Below the pieces are notes generated by a model. That model saw only the letters and a list, made by a program, of their open reading frames with translations. It had not been told where the DNA came from and ran no database searches. The position numbers and the translations under genes were made by a program. Of a DNA stretch of 64,000 bases, positions 22,061 through 33,455 are shown one piece after another. How positions within the stretch are numbered: the stretch's first letter is position 1; each line of letters begins with the position of its first letter. The DNA comes from Patella vulgata (lineage: Eukaryota > Mollusca > Gastropoda > Patellidae), in contig NC_065882.2 in assembly GCF_932274485.2 (NCBI RefSeq), positions 77,154,767 to 77,218,766 on the forward strand, in the 5' to 3' direction.

Positions 22061-22764
22061 TTAATACTTGCGATTAAAATATTTTAAGAGGGATTTGAAG
22101 CGAATTGTTGATCAATTAGTTTAAATGTGTAAAGATTTAAAAAAAAAAAAAAAAAAGCCAAAAATTTAAATGTTTTGAGACCAAATCAAATAGTTTGTAC
22201 GTGGGAAGGTATCTTGAAGATTGTTTATTAAAAAGGAAATGTTAACAGAATGAATTATTGAGCTTCTTGCAAGGTAACTGTATTTATCTCAGGGCTACAT
22301 TTCACGGAGCCATACAATTGACTGATGGCGTATCTTTAATACTATTTTATTATTTGCTCATCAATTGCCGATTTTATTAGAAGACATGCTACTCCAGTAC
22401 ATAAACCTGTGCTTTTCTCGGAATATCCAGACGTAAAATTGAATGAAAACCAATTTAATTATTATGTTCACTCTTTATCTTCCATTTGATCTTTGGCGTT
22501 TGATAATTTTAACCGTGTAAAAGCTTGTAATTTCGTCTTTATAACAGGACTTAATTTGAATCGTAGCTAGTTTGATCATGATTGTAACATTGAGAAAATA
22601 TATGATCTCCCCATTGATCCCCATCTTTGCAAATTGTTAATGATTTGAATGATTTGAGCTGTAGAAAGATCCATGGTCTCAAATACTAGTATGTAGTCCC
22701 GAAAGGTTGTAATTATTGTATTAATGTAAATCCTTGACTTGGCTGTCCATGATGAACCAGACGC
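22061..22764. other. No recognised feature
   Basis: A poly-A run lies at about 22,139-22,156; otherwise nothing is recognised. Confidence 0.4.
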
Positions 22765-22851
22765 TAGCGTAAATAAAGTTAAAGAAACACCCACATCGCG
22801 AAGAGGTATTTATGGTTAGAGCTAAATGATAAGGCCAGCTCAATTTTTCGA
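22765..22851 (+). repeat. Extra copy of the MITE-4 left end
   Basis: AGCGTAAATAAAGTTAAAGA through AAGGCCAGCTCAATTTTTCG matches 23,466-23,553. It forms a direct repeat on the two sides of the hAT-like element. Confidence 0.7.
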
Positions 22852-22861
22852 CAGCGTAAAT

Positions 22862-23464
22862 CAGTGATTCTTAACTAGTGTGCTGCGAGATCTTCCTTAG
22901 TGTGCCGCGAAATTTTGAACGACACACTAAGAAAATGCGAAATTCCACGTGATCCCAACTGAGTATTCACTGGTGTTCATAGCTGTATTTTTCTTTTTTT
23001 TAGTTTGAGTCATTCTATGTGTCTATGGGGGATCACGTGGCTAAGTGGGTAAGACGCTGACTCGCTAGTCTGGAGGTCGGGTTTTCGATCCCTGCATTGG
23101 CCGAGAAAGTTCATCCAGATTTTCCTGCGTGGTTTCCCCTTGTCAGTGATGCAGGACGGAGGGCCTGACAGGGACAGATGTCTAGCCGTTCGGATGGGAC
23201 GAAAAACCGAGGTCCCGTGTACATATTGGCGTGCACGTAAAAGATTTCTTGGCAGTTGGAATTCGATATAAGAGTAGGCCGTAGCGCCGCTGCCCGGGCA
23301 AAATTTCCCTCATAGCACACTGTATGGCGTTAAACCCCATTTCATTTCTATGTGTCTATGACTAGTGTCTATCTACAGTTGTATGCCGTATGACTTACCA
23401 TGTTTTTGTTTTCAAACTTCCAATAGTTTTCATATATATTTAGCCGGGTGTGCCGCTATTTTTT
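22862..23464 (+). mobile_element. hAT-like non-autonomous element with 8-bp TSD
   Basis: Starts CAGTGATTCTTAACTAGTGT and contains repeated TGTGCCGCGAAATTTT-type blocks, as many hAT elements do. GCGTAAAT occurs directly outside both ends (22,854-22,861 and 23,467-23,474); 8 bp is the usual hAT duplication. The right terminal inverted repeat is not convincing, so that end may be shortened. A SINE-B lies inside it. Confidence 0.55.
23028..23346 (+). mobile_element. SINE-B with 14-bp TSD, nested in the hAT-like element
   Basis: Full head (GGGATCACGTGGCTAAGTGG) and body, with a shortened 3' end. TCTATGTGTCTATG at 23,014-23,027 and 23,347-23,360 is an exact TSD, showing insertion into the older element. 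Confidence 0.93.
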
Positions 23465-23465
23465 C

Positions 23466-23760
23466 AGCGTAAATACAGATAAAGAAACGCCCACATCGCG
23501 AAGGGGGGTTTATAGTTATGGCTAAATGATAAGGCCAGCTCAATTTTTCGTCATAGGTCCAGAGATGTAAACAGGGCTAGCGCTAATCCCAACCCTAACC
23601 CTGGACCTAGCCCCAATGCTTACCCTGACCCTAACCTATAATCTCGCCAACAATCACGTGCCCTAACCTTATTTACGTTTCAACAACCTTGACAAAAATT
23701 GAGCTGGCCTTAACAAATAGATTTAACCAGTATTTATATATGTAACTCCTAATAATCCCT
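23466..23760. mobile_element. MITE-4, rich in CCCTAACC-type motifs
   Basis: Inner inverted ends AAGGCCAGCTCAATTTTT (23,531) and AAAATTGAGCTGGCCTT (ending 23,711), with weaker symmetry for about 40 bp further out. The middle has CCCAACCCTAACCCTGGACC and CCCTGACCCTAACC. A partial copy lies at 59,975-60,165. It has no coding capacity. Confidence 0.65.
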
Positions 23761-24805
23761 TTACTTCTTCTTATAGGATTACTCCCAGGTCACGGGAGGT
23801 GAATACAGACAGCGGTAAGTTCATATGTTTTCTATGAAACCAATTAGCCCAAAAAGGTGAACGACCTTCTGATATCGGTAATTCGTATTCTTTACGTATA
23901 GTTTGTTGTCAAGAACCACTCAGAATTCAAGGTCAGCTCGGAAGGATAAATGAACTAAAGGGGAAGAGGATAATTTAATAAGCACCACTAAGAATGTTAT
24001 TGTAGTATGGATGCAAATATCTCGTGTATCTGAGGATTTCTAGATTGATCTGGCTTTCTCTAAATATGGTTCTAATTCAAATATCGTCTTGCGCTATGAC
24101 CGAGGTCGTACTGGTTCATCCCTAACAAGACCAGCCTGTTGCATTTTGCGTGTAGTGTGCGGTCTTGAGTGTAGTGTTTGAGGTACTTTTTACCGATTTA
24201 GAATATCATAGAGCATGTTCCCTGTTAGAACACTCAGTCTCAAAATCAAGGTGTTAAAGGAGCTAAATCGTTAATATTTGGACCTAGAAATATGATAATG
24301 TAATATGAATGTATATAAACTGATTTACATTCAATCGTTGCTGTTTTTACTGTAATTTCTAATCAGTTATGTTCGGCGAAATACGCCAGAAGTCTCAATC
24401 TAATAGCAATCTCTAGCATCTGGTTATTCCATTCTATACCGATAGTATTTATTGCGCATGCCCGCCCGATAAGAATATGCCGTTACCGTTTGATATGACT
24501 TGTGGAACGTGTTTAGCCTCGTTTATCGAGTCCCTTATTACAAATGACGCTGAAACGCATTATGGTATACAGGATATAAGAAGCCCATCTTTTCCCGGTA
24601 AGATCACAACACCAATGTTGATTTAAATTGACAAATAATTCGTGTTTTCAATGTCAAAGACTTTGGATGATATTGAGTTAGAGACTTATTATTAGTTACT
24701 ATAAAGACAGGTCATCTTCTATTTAGTTCTTGTTATTTTATCAACCTCAGTTTAATGCTAATCCTGTTATTATTCCACTGTAATTACTGAAGTTGTTTTA
24801 TTGTA
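23761..24805. other. No recognised feature
   Basis: About 1 kb of mixed sequence. I searched by eye for exons and repeat motifs and found none that I can support. Confidence 0.4.
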
Positions 24806-24862
24806 GCCCATCTTCATTAGCCCAGTGCAGAACAGTAGTACGTTTAACCCCATTTCATTTTA
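24806..24862 (+). mobile_element. SINE-B tail fragment
   Basis: GCCCATCTTCATTAGCCCAG to CGTTTAACCCCATTTCATTT, about 57 bp of the 3' end only. Confidence 0.75.
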
Positions 24863-25194
24863 TTGCTGGCTTTTATCGGTAGCGCACATGCCCATAGCAG
24901 CTCATCAGTAAATGAAACAATAGTGGCTCCTCCTGGCTGAAAGACTTGAATTGAGGGAGGTCAGTTGTATTTGGAAGATGAAGCACCTCCGCGTGATAGC
25001 AAATAAGGGATATGGTGATATTCATAGAATAAAGTGAAATAACCAAGCAACATATTTAGGTTGTACCTGTGCTCTTCTGTTTACATGCTTTACATCAAAC
25101 TTAGTTCCTACTTCGGTCTAGTCGCACAGGCCTCATGAACTGACCTCACTACTAATCTTAATACACATAAGTTCAATTCCGACACTTATGTTAA
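24863..25194. other. No recognised feature
   Basis: Nothing recognised. Confidence 0.4.
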
Positions 25195-25412
25195 TTGGTT
25201 AATGCGTGGGCGTTGGATCAGAAGGTCTGTCATTGAGTCAAGTGGCATGGTTTCAATTCCTCTATTGTGCTTGATAAGGATTAGGGTCGCCTGTCCAACC
25301 TCCTGGGTTTTCTCCAGGTCCTCCCACTGTTAAAGACCCCTATGTGCACGCGAAATCTTGAAATTAAGTTGGGCCATATGTTAGTCCCGAAATTACCTAG
25401 TTTGAGTCTACA
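25195..25412 (+). mobile_element. SINE-A, diverged
   Basis: GTTAATGCGTGGGCGTTGG (decayed head), box-B region, middle domain and ATGTTAGTCCCGAAATTACC; the last bases of the 3' end are missing. Confidence 0.8.
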
Positions 25413-25527
25413 GTTTCATTACGTACCAACTAATCACACGATAGCTTGGTTCATGCGTAACTTCCTGGTAGGATTTACTAAACGGTAACATGGAATTTTT
25501 GTTGACTTTGATAATTTCAACAATTAA

Positions 25528-25747
25528 AGGGGCTGACAAGGACAAATGTCTAGTCGTTCGGATGGGACGTACACATTGGCGTGCACGTAAAATATCTCTT
25601 GGCAGTTGGAATTCGATATAAGAGTAGGCCGTAGTGCCGCTGTCCGGGCAAAATTTCCCTCATAGCACACTGTATGGCGTATGCCCGTCTTCATTAGCCC
25701 AGTTCGGAGCAGAACAGTAGGACTTTAAGCCCCATTTCATTTCATTC
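25528..25747 (+). mobile_element. SINE-B, 5'-truncated
   Basis: GGCTGACAAGGACAAATGTC to GTAGGACTTTAAGCCCCATT, with a short ATTTC tail. The part around CGAAAAACCGAGGTCCC is deleted. Confidence 0.85.
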
Positions 25748-25988
25748 CCTTTTCTTCGTCTGGAAATTTGCCTTTAACTCAATATACTTCAAATCTAAAT
25801 GAAGATCTCTTAACGATAATTGATCGAGTTATACTCAAATATAATCACGACCTACACGCAAACCTTAAAAAAAATGGAAATCATCTTCATATGTAGTCAA
25901 GGATACTACAGATATTATACTTCTTCCTGGTGTAGTTTATATTCCTATAATAATGTTCTTCATAATTATTTCATTATAAGTTTGTTAT
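25748..25988. other. No recognised feature
   Basis: AT-rich sequence, nothing recognised. Confidence 0.4.
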
Positions 25989-26225
25989 AGTACAGTGGGT
26001 TCACAACGCACAACATGATACAACTGATATCTGATACTGTTATACTATAGTAGATTCACAGTATCAGAATTATTTTTGTAAATGTTAAATTTGCAAACGC
26101 AACGCACAACATAATGCAACTGATATCTGATACTGTTATAGTATAGTGGGTTCACAATTTTAAACAGAATTCTGTTTTGTAAATGTTACATTTGCAAACG
26201 CAACGCACAGCATATCTGATACTGC
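25989..26225. repeat. Tandem repeat, about 110-bp unit, 2-2.5 copies
   Basis: CAACTGATATCTGATACTGT and TTGCAAACGCAACGCACA each recur at roughly 110-bp spacing; the last unit is truncated by the following SINE-A. Confidence 0.8.
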
Positions 26226-26228
26226 GAT

Positions 26229-26490
26229 GGATTAACTGTCGCTTGCGCGTTGTATCATAAGGTCTTGTCTTTGAGTCAACTGGCGTGGTTTCGATTCCCC
26301 GGTTGTACATGACAAGGAGTAAAGGAGTAGGGTCGCCTGTCCAACTTCGTGGGTTTTCTCCGGGTCCTCCGGTTTCCTCTTACTGCTAAAGACCCCTACG
26401 CGCAAGCTAATTATTGAAATAAAATATAACTATGTTAGTCCTGAAATGACCTAGTTTGTGTCGAGTGGACGTTAAACCCCATTTCTCTCT
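26229..26490 (+). mobile_element. SINE-A, head eroded
   Basis: GCGTTGTATCATAAGGTCTT, box B GGTTTCGATTCCCC, middle domain, conserved 3' end and short CT tail. AAGGAGTA is duplicated at about 26,318-26,327. Confidence 0.88.
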
Positions 26491-27130
26491 AAGCAAAGAT
26501 ATTAGCCTTTGAGTGTTTGACAAGATGTGTGAACTGACTGTGTACTGGTTGTTAGAAGATTAGCCTCGCTTTACCATTTTTAGATTAAATCATTAAATGG
26601 CTGAACCGTTCTAATCTACTTAAAATCGGACCAATCCGATGGCATCGAGAGTTGATTATTGTCTTGTCATGTAAAGTGTGGGATAAAGCACGAGACTGAA
26701 GTTATGCTGGGGAAAGAAAGACTGAATAAAATAATTGAGAAAAAGAAAAAGCCGGCGGGCCGAGGTTTTTCTGTCGAGTTTTTTTTTATGAAGCCTTTAT
26801 CTTGCTTATAAACCGTCTATGTTTACATGTACACTAAGTAAGAATATCCCAGAAAACTTTATATCATGTTTTCTTATGGAAAAAAAAATCCTTACCCTGG
26901 AATTATAACTTGTTACAGGTTTAAAGAAAAACTTTCAGATGAATAAGCCCAAATTCCGCTGTATTTATCTAAAGACGCCCCCGACTTTCAGAATACTAGT
27001 TATTCCTGGCATAGAATATACCCCAAAGATCAAAGAGATTTGCCGATTATGATAAAGGTCTAATTAATAGTTTTTATAACATTTAAGGCCTGAAGAAAGA
27101 CCTGCCATAGGCAGATTTAGCTCTTGTTAG
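26491..27130 (+). mobile_element. MITE-2 fragment, interrupted
   Basis: Bases 26,491-26,677 (AAAGATATTAGCCTTTGAG to GATTATTGTCTTGTCATG) and 27,047-27,130 (GATTATGATAAAGG to GCAGATTTAGCTCTTG) are consecutive parts of MITE-2. The 370 bp between them is foreign sequence of no recognised family. Confidence 0.65.
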
Positions 27131-27429
27131 AAATATTTATTGACTCTGTCATGTTGTTTATGTTAGGATAAGAAAGAAAATAAGGTAATGTTCATGTTTT
27201 AGTAGCTTTTGAACCAACTCAATAGAGTATATTTGTTTCATAAGTAGGTCATGTTTTAGTATTTTGATTCATATGTAGTAGGTCAAGTCAAATATATAAT
27301 GTATTATATTTAGCTATATAAAGAGTCCCACATTGTTGTGTAATAACTATTTTCTTTTAAATTAATTAATATACCTGTACATGTAATTAATATTAGATAG
27401 AACTTATATTGTCAGTCCTTTACATTTGA
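27131..27429. other. No recognised feature
   Basis: AT-rich sequence, nothing recognised. Confidence 0.4.
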
Positions 27430-27658
27430 GGGGAGTTGATCATAAGGTCTGTCATTGAGGTTTTGATTCTCTGCTTGTACATGACATGGAGTAGGCTCGC
27501 CTGTCCAACTTCGTGGGTTTTCTCCGGGTCCTCCGGTTTCCTCCCACTGCTAAAGACCCCTACGCGCAAGCGAATTATTGAAATAAAATATAACTATGTT
27601 AGTCCCGAAATGACCTAGTTTTTGTCGAGTGGACGTTAAACCCCATCTCTCTCTCTCC
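27430..27658 (+). mobile_element. SINE-A with deleted head
   Basis: GATCATAAGGTCTGTCATTG, shortened box-B region, then an almost canonical middle domain and 3' end. Confidence 0.85.
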
Positions 27659-28973
27659 ATAGTCACGGAGCCACCATAATTGGAAGGCGAAAAGTGTGCC
27701 CTAAAGCCACAAAATGGCATTTGATGAAATTAACACAATTGCGAAACGCAATATCCTAACCCACATACAATATTGAAGATGTTTTAACTCGGTGTTGATG
27801 ATACTTGTGCCATGAAACTTCTCCTCAACATCTTGATAGTGTTTACAGAAACCAGTTTAATATCTTAACTCAGCCAACGTCATATGATTCCTTTTCCGTC
27901 TTTAGAAGGTTGACTCGTTTCTCGGACAAGCTTCCTTGTCCACGAAAATAGATGTAGGTTAAACGGAAGTTTTCTCGACCACGTTGTTTTAAACATTATT
28001 CAAACAGTGTTGGGTCCACTTAGTCGACATCTGTTCCTTTCTGAACTGCAGGTGAATTTATAATGGGCTATATATGTCTTGGCGTGGGGTATACTTGTTA
28101 TTATTTTTAAATTATTGGCCATTTGTTACAACAAACAAATTCGACGAGAGTAATAAACAAATGATACGTGCGCAAACTTATCACAAACAATCTATCAACC
28201 AATCAGATTGAACGAATGGGACGCAATGCAGGGGCTGATCCAGGAATTTTCGCAGGATGTGGTTTGCCAGGTTCCTGTTACGGTAATTTGACAGTTGGCA
28301 ATGTATGATGCCATCATCGTCTCCAAATTACGTAGGCATACATACACACGGAGCTTTTTAAATAGAGAAATCCAACACCCCGTTTGACGTCAATTATTAT
28401 TATGAATTAATAGGATCACATTGTGATTCAATTTCATTGATGCAAAGCATTAATTGTGATATCACATATGGCAGTATCATTATCTGGCGCTTTAAATGCC
28501 CAACCAATCCCCCCCCCCCATCCGATGATAAAGAATAAAGCACACGACCGTCGTGACACTTTTCACATAAAGTGTTGTTTTACAATGTTTTTTTTATGTA
28601 GCTGAGCAGGGAGGGGTTTGTTCCCGCCCCACCCCACCCCCTCTAGGGGCGGTTTGCGTTTTTACGCCCTATTCCTACTCCCCCCTCTCAATAACGTGAT
28701 TTCAATGCGGTTTCAAACAAATACCATGGTTCGGATATGCTACAAATCGAATATAAGCACGCTTCACACTACCAAATATTTCTCCATCCGCCACACAACT
28801 ATGTGCCCCCTCCCACCGGATCTTGTTTCCCATGGGTCACCACGCCCCTGAATGAAATACACGTAAATATTCATGGATCATAATGGCCGAAGAAAACTTC
28901 CAAAAATGTCTTTGTGTAACAATTATCAAACTTATTTCTGACCTGCGGTTGTATCAAAATTTGGTTGAAAACA
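27659..28973. other. No recognised feature
   Basis: About 1.3 kb without a recognised element. The 77-codon open frame at 28,618-28,851 is proline-rich at its start because of C runs and is unlikely to be a gene. Confidence 0.4.
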
Positions 28974-29250
28974 GGGTTAGCTGGCCGAATGGTTAGCGCG
29001 CGTTGTATCATAAAGTCTGTCATTGAGTTAACTGGCGTGGTTTCGATTCCCTGGGTGTACGTGACAAGGAGTAGGGTCGCCTGTCCAACCTAGTGGATTT
29101 TCTCCGGGTCCTCCAGTTTCCTCCCACTGCTAAAAAGATCCTACGCACAAGCGAATTACTGAAATAAAATTGAACCATATGTTAGTCCGGAAATGATCTA
29201 GTTTGTGTCGAGTGGGCGTTAAACCCCATTTCTCTCTCTCTCCCCCTCTG
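28974..29250 (+). mobile_element. SINE-A, full length
   Basis: Head GTTAGCTGGCCGAATGGTTA, box B GGTTTCGATTCCC, middle domain and 3' end GGGCGTTAAACCCC with CT tail. Confidence 0.9.
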
Positions 29251-29459
29251 GTCGATGACATAATAATTAGTGAAGCTATCGAGTGGACACTATCGACCAA
29301 TCAGATTTCATTAGAGCAATTAAATAGCGAAGACGTGCATAAATCGTATTGGTATTGAAGAGCCCCAATCTAGATTCGCCAATGCACACGGGACAATTCT
29401 TCTTATCAGGCTTCTGGAAAAGTGCCATGTACAGGGCTCTTTAATTAATCTTGAGACAG

Positions 29460-29656
29460 TTTTCCGTTGTCAGGGGTGCAGGGCGTTCAGACGGTATGTG
29501 TACGTAAAAGAACCCTTAAAATGAATTCGAAATAAAAATAGGCTGTACTGTCCGGGCAAAATTGTCATCATTGTACACTGTGTGGCGTATGCCCGTCTTC
29601 GTTAGCCTAGTCAGTACGAAACAATAGGACGTTAAACCCAATTTCATTTCATTTAT
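29460..29656 (+). mobile_element. SINE-B, 5'-truncated, diverged
   Basis: TTGTCAGGGGTGCAGGGCG to ATAGGACGTTAAACCCAATT with an ATTTC tail; several small deletions. Confidence 0.8.
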
Positions 29657-29699
29657 CATACCCTCGTCCTGCACCACTGATCTGAACCTCCTGGTTTCT

Positions 29700-30110
29700 T
29701 TACGCAAGCATTACATCTAAAGCCTAGGTCACAATGCGCTGTACGTGTTTTAAAACGCACGGGTCTTAGGGTTTGGTGTCTCGCAGACCAGTCGCAAGAC
29801 ACCGGGTCAAAATTTTGTCTGTGTAGGACCAAAAGTCCTGGTTAGTAAGCCAGCACCACACTGGCCGAGGCCCCTTTACAGCTCTGATACGCAAGCATTA
29901 CATCTGAAGCCTAGCATCAAACGCATGGGTCGTAGGGTTTGGTGGCTCGCAGATCAGCCAGAAAAAACAGGTTGAAAACTTTGTATTTGTAGGACCAAAA
30001 GCTTCTACGGCCAGTCTGCGATCTTTTACAGTGCAGAACAAACGGAAGTGACGCGTAGGTCTCACGCACTGTTTTACTAAAATTCGCCCTGTAGACGTCC
30101 CGTAGTAGCA
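29700..30110. repeat. Two-unit tandem duplication, about 188-bp spacing
   Basis: ACGCAAGCATTACATCT, AGGGTTTGGTG/CTCGCAGA and TGTAGGACCAAAAG occur twice (from about 29,703 and 29,891). The units are diverged. The open frames on the minus strand fall inside the repeat and I do not consider them genes. Confidence 0.65.
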
Positions 30111-30112
30111 CG

Positions 30113-30152
30113 TGAAATGAAATGAAATGGGGTTTAAAGTCCTACTGTTCAA
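30113..30152 (-). mobile_element. SINE-B tail fragment
   Basis: GAAATGAAATGAAATGGGGT and TTAAAGTCCTACTGTTC only. Confidence 0.75.
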
Positions 30153-30990
30153 ATAGTACCACGCACAACAGTTCGTCGCCATCAAATAATAACATTTATG
30201 TAAATGGCGTTCGGTGACCTGATGTATATGTACAAAATATTAAATCACAAATGAATGTTATTATTTGATGTCCACAGAAATAACAACAGAACGCAAATTT
30301 CAAACACATAATTCTCAATACTTAAATATATCAGATTCGTGGGTTCGCCAGAAACGCGATGGTTTGTGAGCTAGGTTTTATAAATCCACCCAATCACGCC
30401 AAAAGGCCCCAGTTAAATTTTACCGACGTCAACAATATCATATAGTATAATGTTTGTTCGATATCCAATCTTCCGATTAAATAAACTGACTGTTTATTTT
30501 CAATATTTCATCAAACTATTCATCTCATAATTTTTGACTCTTCAAATAATTCCATGATATTATAATCAGTACAATGTAATATAATACGATTGCTATTTGA
30601 TCGATGTGATCGTTTGAGATATTAATGAAAATTGTGACAGCTATAACCTATACGAACTAATTATTCTAAACTGATTGATCGATGATCTGTTAAAAGAGAT
30701 AGCCTGATCGCAATAAAACCGCCATTAGGTCCGGCAAACGATAATTAGACATTATTTTTTTAGTAAAACGCGCCCTATGTTAACACTACTTGAGTGATGT
30801 ATCTACAATTTAGAGAGAATTTGTCAAAGTATCCATATTGTGCCACACATGGAATGTTAGTGCTATTCGAACAATATTTATTGAATTATTCAACTTTATA
30901 TAGTGTACTCGTTTTTTCTGAGCAAACTGATATATTTTACTGCCCCCCCCCCCCACCACCGGGATAGAGAAGCTGGGCATATATATATGT
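30153..30990. other. No recognised feature
   Basis: AT-rich sequence, nothing recognised apart from a C run at about 30,944-30,956. Confidence 0.4.
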
Positions 30991-30994
30991 GGAA

Positions 30995-31280
30995 TCGAAT
31001 GAAATGAAATGGGGGTTTAGCATGCAACTTCTGTTCTAGACCAACCGGGATTATGAAGACGTGTATATATGGGTTGAAATGAAATTTAACGTCCTCATTT
31101 CTGCACCTGAAGGGCATACGCCATGCAATGTGCTATAAGGCAACTATTGTCCTGACTTCGGAGGCGGGGGTGTAGTGCTCTAATGTATGCGCTTTAAAAA
31201 GAAAAGGTCTGTAGTTGAGTCAAATGGCGTTCTTTTGAGACCAAAATGAAATGGGATTTAATGTCCCCCTCGTTAGTTGA
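30995..31280 (-). mobile_element. SINE-B and SINE-A fragments
   Basis: Two SINE-B tails (about 30,997-31,060 and 31,073-31,155, minus) are followed by a SINE-A head-like piece (31,172-31,237, AAAGGTCTGTAGTTGAGTCA, plus) and another SINE-B tail (31,243-31,275, minus). This is a pile-up of truncated insertions. Confidence 0.6.
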
Positions 31281-31526
31281 AACTGACAACAGTAAATTGT
31301 TGTTGATTCTAGAAACACAACTTCATGCCATTCTACTATAATGTGGCCAGACTATATAAATCTCTTTAATTCACGTAAGGTGAATGACTTTTAAAGATCT
31401 CGTGATGAGAATGAATACTTGATGGAAGTCAATAACTTATTATTCAGTCTGGGAAAAGAATGAATTAGAATACAGATGTCCGCGTAGTTGTTTTTCTAAC
31501 ATCAAGATATAATATATCGTCTTCTA

Positions 31527-31913
31527 TTAAAGATACATTATGGGAGATTAGATAAAGAACTGACTTTAATAGTTAAAAACTAGATACTGTAAAGGCAATT
31601 TGCTGAACATTTCAAATTGATCCACTATGAACCGAGAATTAAGCGATTGAAATTTCGGCCTAGCCTCCATAATCATTACTAAAGTCTATACGATAAAAAG
31701 CATAGTCTCGTGATTTCATGATTAAATTATGAATGAAAGTCGAGCAGCAAATGTGATCATAATCCAGTAAATATCGCAGGCTAGCGATGCCATCTAGAAT
31801 AGATTATGGTCTGGATAAGTTAATTAATGTCTAATTAATAATTTAGATAACATTTCAGGCCTAAAGAAAGACCTGTAATTGGCAGATTTAGCGCTTGCAT
31901 AATGTATGTTTAA
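31527..31913 (+). mobile_element. MITE-2, full length, TTAA at both ends
   Basis: Begins TTAAAGATACATTATGGG and ends GCGCTTGCATAATGTATG then TTTAA. The terminal inverted repeats are imperfect. TTAA at both borders suggests a TTAA target, as in piggyBac-type elements, but the end bases are not the usual CCC, so the superfamily stays open. Confidence 0.8.
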
Positions 31914-31916
31914 TAT

Positions 31917-32012
31917 GTGACAAGGAGTAGGGTCCCTCCCACTGTTAAAGATCCCTACGCGCAAGCAAATTATTGAAAAAAAAATGCACCATATGTTAGT
32001 CCCGAAATGGCC

Positions 32013-32044
<32 letters not shown>

Positions 32045-32090
32045 CTCTCTCTCTAGTTGGAGCAGTAAAGTAGGACGGTAAACTTCATGT
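31917..32090 (+). mobile_element. Partial SINE-A, (GT)n, then SINE-B tail
   Basis: GACAAGGAGTAGGGTCC to CCGAAATGGCCTAG is SINE-A without head. The 3' end is replaced by a GT repeat (about 32,018-32,043) and CT repeats, then a SINE-B 3' end (AGTAGGACGGTAAACTTC). Confidence 0.75.
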
Positions 32091-32145
32091 CATGCATTCA
32101 TCAAGAGAAGTAACGGGAGGAAACAAAACAGGATTGGGTGGACAT

Positions 32146-32505
32146 ATATGAAATTGGGTTTAACGTCATACTTTTCTGCACCAACCGAGCTAATGAAGAC
32201 GGACATGGGGGGGGGGGGGAATGCTATGGGAAAACGTTGCCCGTATACCAGTCACTTACTGTTCATCGAATTTCAACTACCATGGGTTCTTTTACGCACA
32301 CGCCAACGTGTACACAAGGCCCCAGGTTTCCGTTCCATCCGAACGACTAGAGGATTGTCCATGTCAAACACCCCATCCTGCACCACTAACATTGGGACAC
32401 TACATTGGAAAATACCTGGGACCTTTTTCGGCCAACGTCGCGATTGAACACGAGACCCCCAGGTTAGCGAGCAATCACCTTACTCACTGAGCAACTGCGA
32501 CCCTT
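32146..32505 (-). mobile_element. SINE-B, near full length, diverged
   Basis: From ATGAAATTGGGTTTAACGTC to the reversed head ACCTTACTCACTGAGCAACT. A G run of about 12 (32,207-32,219) sits where other copies have GACGGGCATACG. Overlapping open frames here are SINE sequence. Confidence 0.85.
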
Positions 32506-32534
32506 GGAACGATACATGATATGCATATTGAATA

Positions 32535-32665
32535 TTAAAGATACATTATGTAAGATTTAGATAACGAGCTGGCCGTTCTTGCTATAATAGTTAAAACATA
32601 GATAATGCAAAATGAATATATTGAAATTTGAATTCAAATTACTTTATTCTGAGCCAAGTTATCAC
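32535..32665 (+). mobile_element. MITE-2, 5' end fragment
   Basis: TTAAAGATACATTATGTAAG, TTCTTGCTATAATAGTTAAA and TACTTTATTCTGAGCC, then the match stops. It faces the next MITE-2 copy head-on. Confidence 0.75.
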
Positions 32666-32724
32666 TGTATATGATTGTGACAAAATGGATGCATTGATTG
32701 TTTATATGTCTTGTTAAATTCTAA

Positions 32725-33455
32725 TTAAACAAAGATTATGCAAGAGCTAAATCTGCCTATTTCAGGTCTTTCCTTAGGCATGAAATGTTATAATATAATC
32801 TATTAATTAGACATTAACTAGGGGATCACGTGGCTAAGTGGGTTAGACACTAGCTCGCTAGCCTGGAGGTTGGGTGTTCGATCCTTGCATTGGCCGAGAA
32901 AGTTCATCCAGATTTTCCGGCGTGGTTCTCCCTTGTCAGTGATGCAGGACGGAGGGACTGACAAGGAAAGCTGTCTAGTCGTTCGGATGGGACGAAAAAC
33001 CGAGGTCCCGTGTACACATTGGCGTGCACGTAAAAGATCCCTTGGCAGTTGGAATTCGATATAAGAGTAGGCCGTAGTACCGCTGTCCGGGCAAAATTTC
33101 CCTCATAGCATACTGTATGGCGTATGCCCGTCTTCATTAGCCCAGGTTAGGAGCAGAACAGTAGGACGTTAAACTCCATTTCATTTCATTGCATTTCAGA
33201 CATTTACTAACATGACAAAACCATAATCAACTCCCCGTGCAATCGGATATCTCCGATATAAAGTAGATTAGAACGGTTCATCCATACGGTGGTTTCAATT
33301 AATGCACACATCTTGTCAAACATGCAAAGGCTAATATCTTCGCACGCAATAGAGTATTTGAATGAAATTTTCAATATATTTACATCATCTATTTTTGAAC
33401 CATTATAGCAAGAATGGCTACCTCATTGTCTAAATATCACATAATGTATCTTTAA
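32725..33455 (-). mobile_element. MITE-2 split by a SINE-B
   Basis: Starts TTAAACAAAGATTATGCAAG and ends CACATAATGTATCTTTAA. Both MITE-2 ends are present and the two halves join logically across the SINE-B at 32,821-33,198. Confidence 0.85.
32821..33198 (+). mobile_element. SINE-B, full length, with 11-bp TSD
   Basis: Near-canonical copy: head GGGGATCACGTGGCTAAGTG, box B GGTGTTCGATCC, body and tail ATTTCATTTCATTGCATTTC. GACATTAACTA (32,810-32,820) and GACATTTACTA (33,199-33,209) flank it, so it inserted into MITE-2 after the MITE. Confidence 0.95.

Noticed and set aside
23580-23660. Interstitial telomere array
   Set aside because: The CCCTAACC words are irregular and belong to MITE-4, which recurs at 60 kb with the same arrangement.
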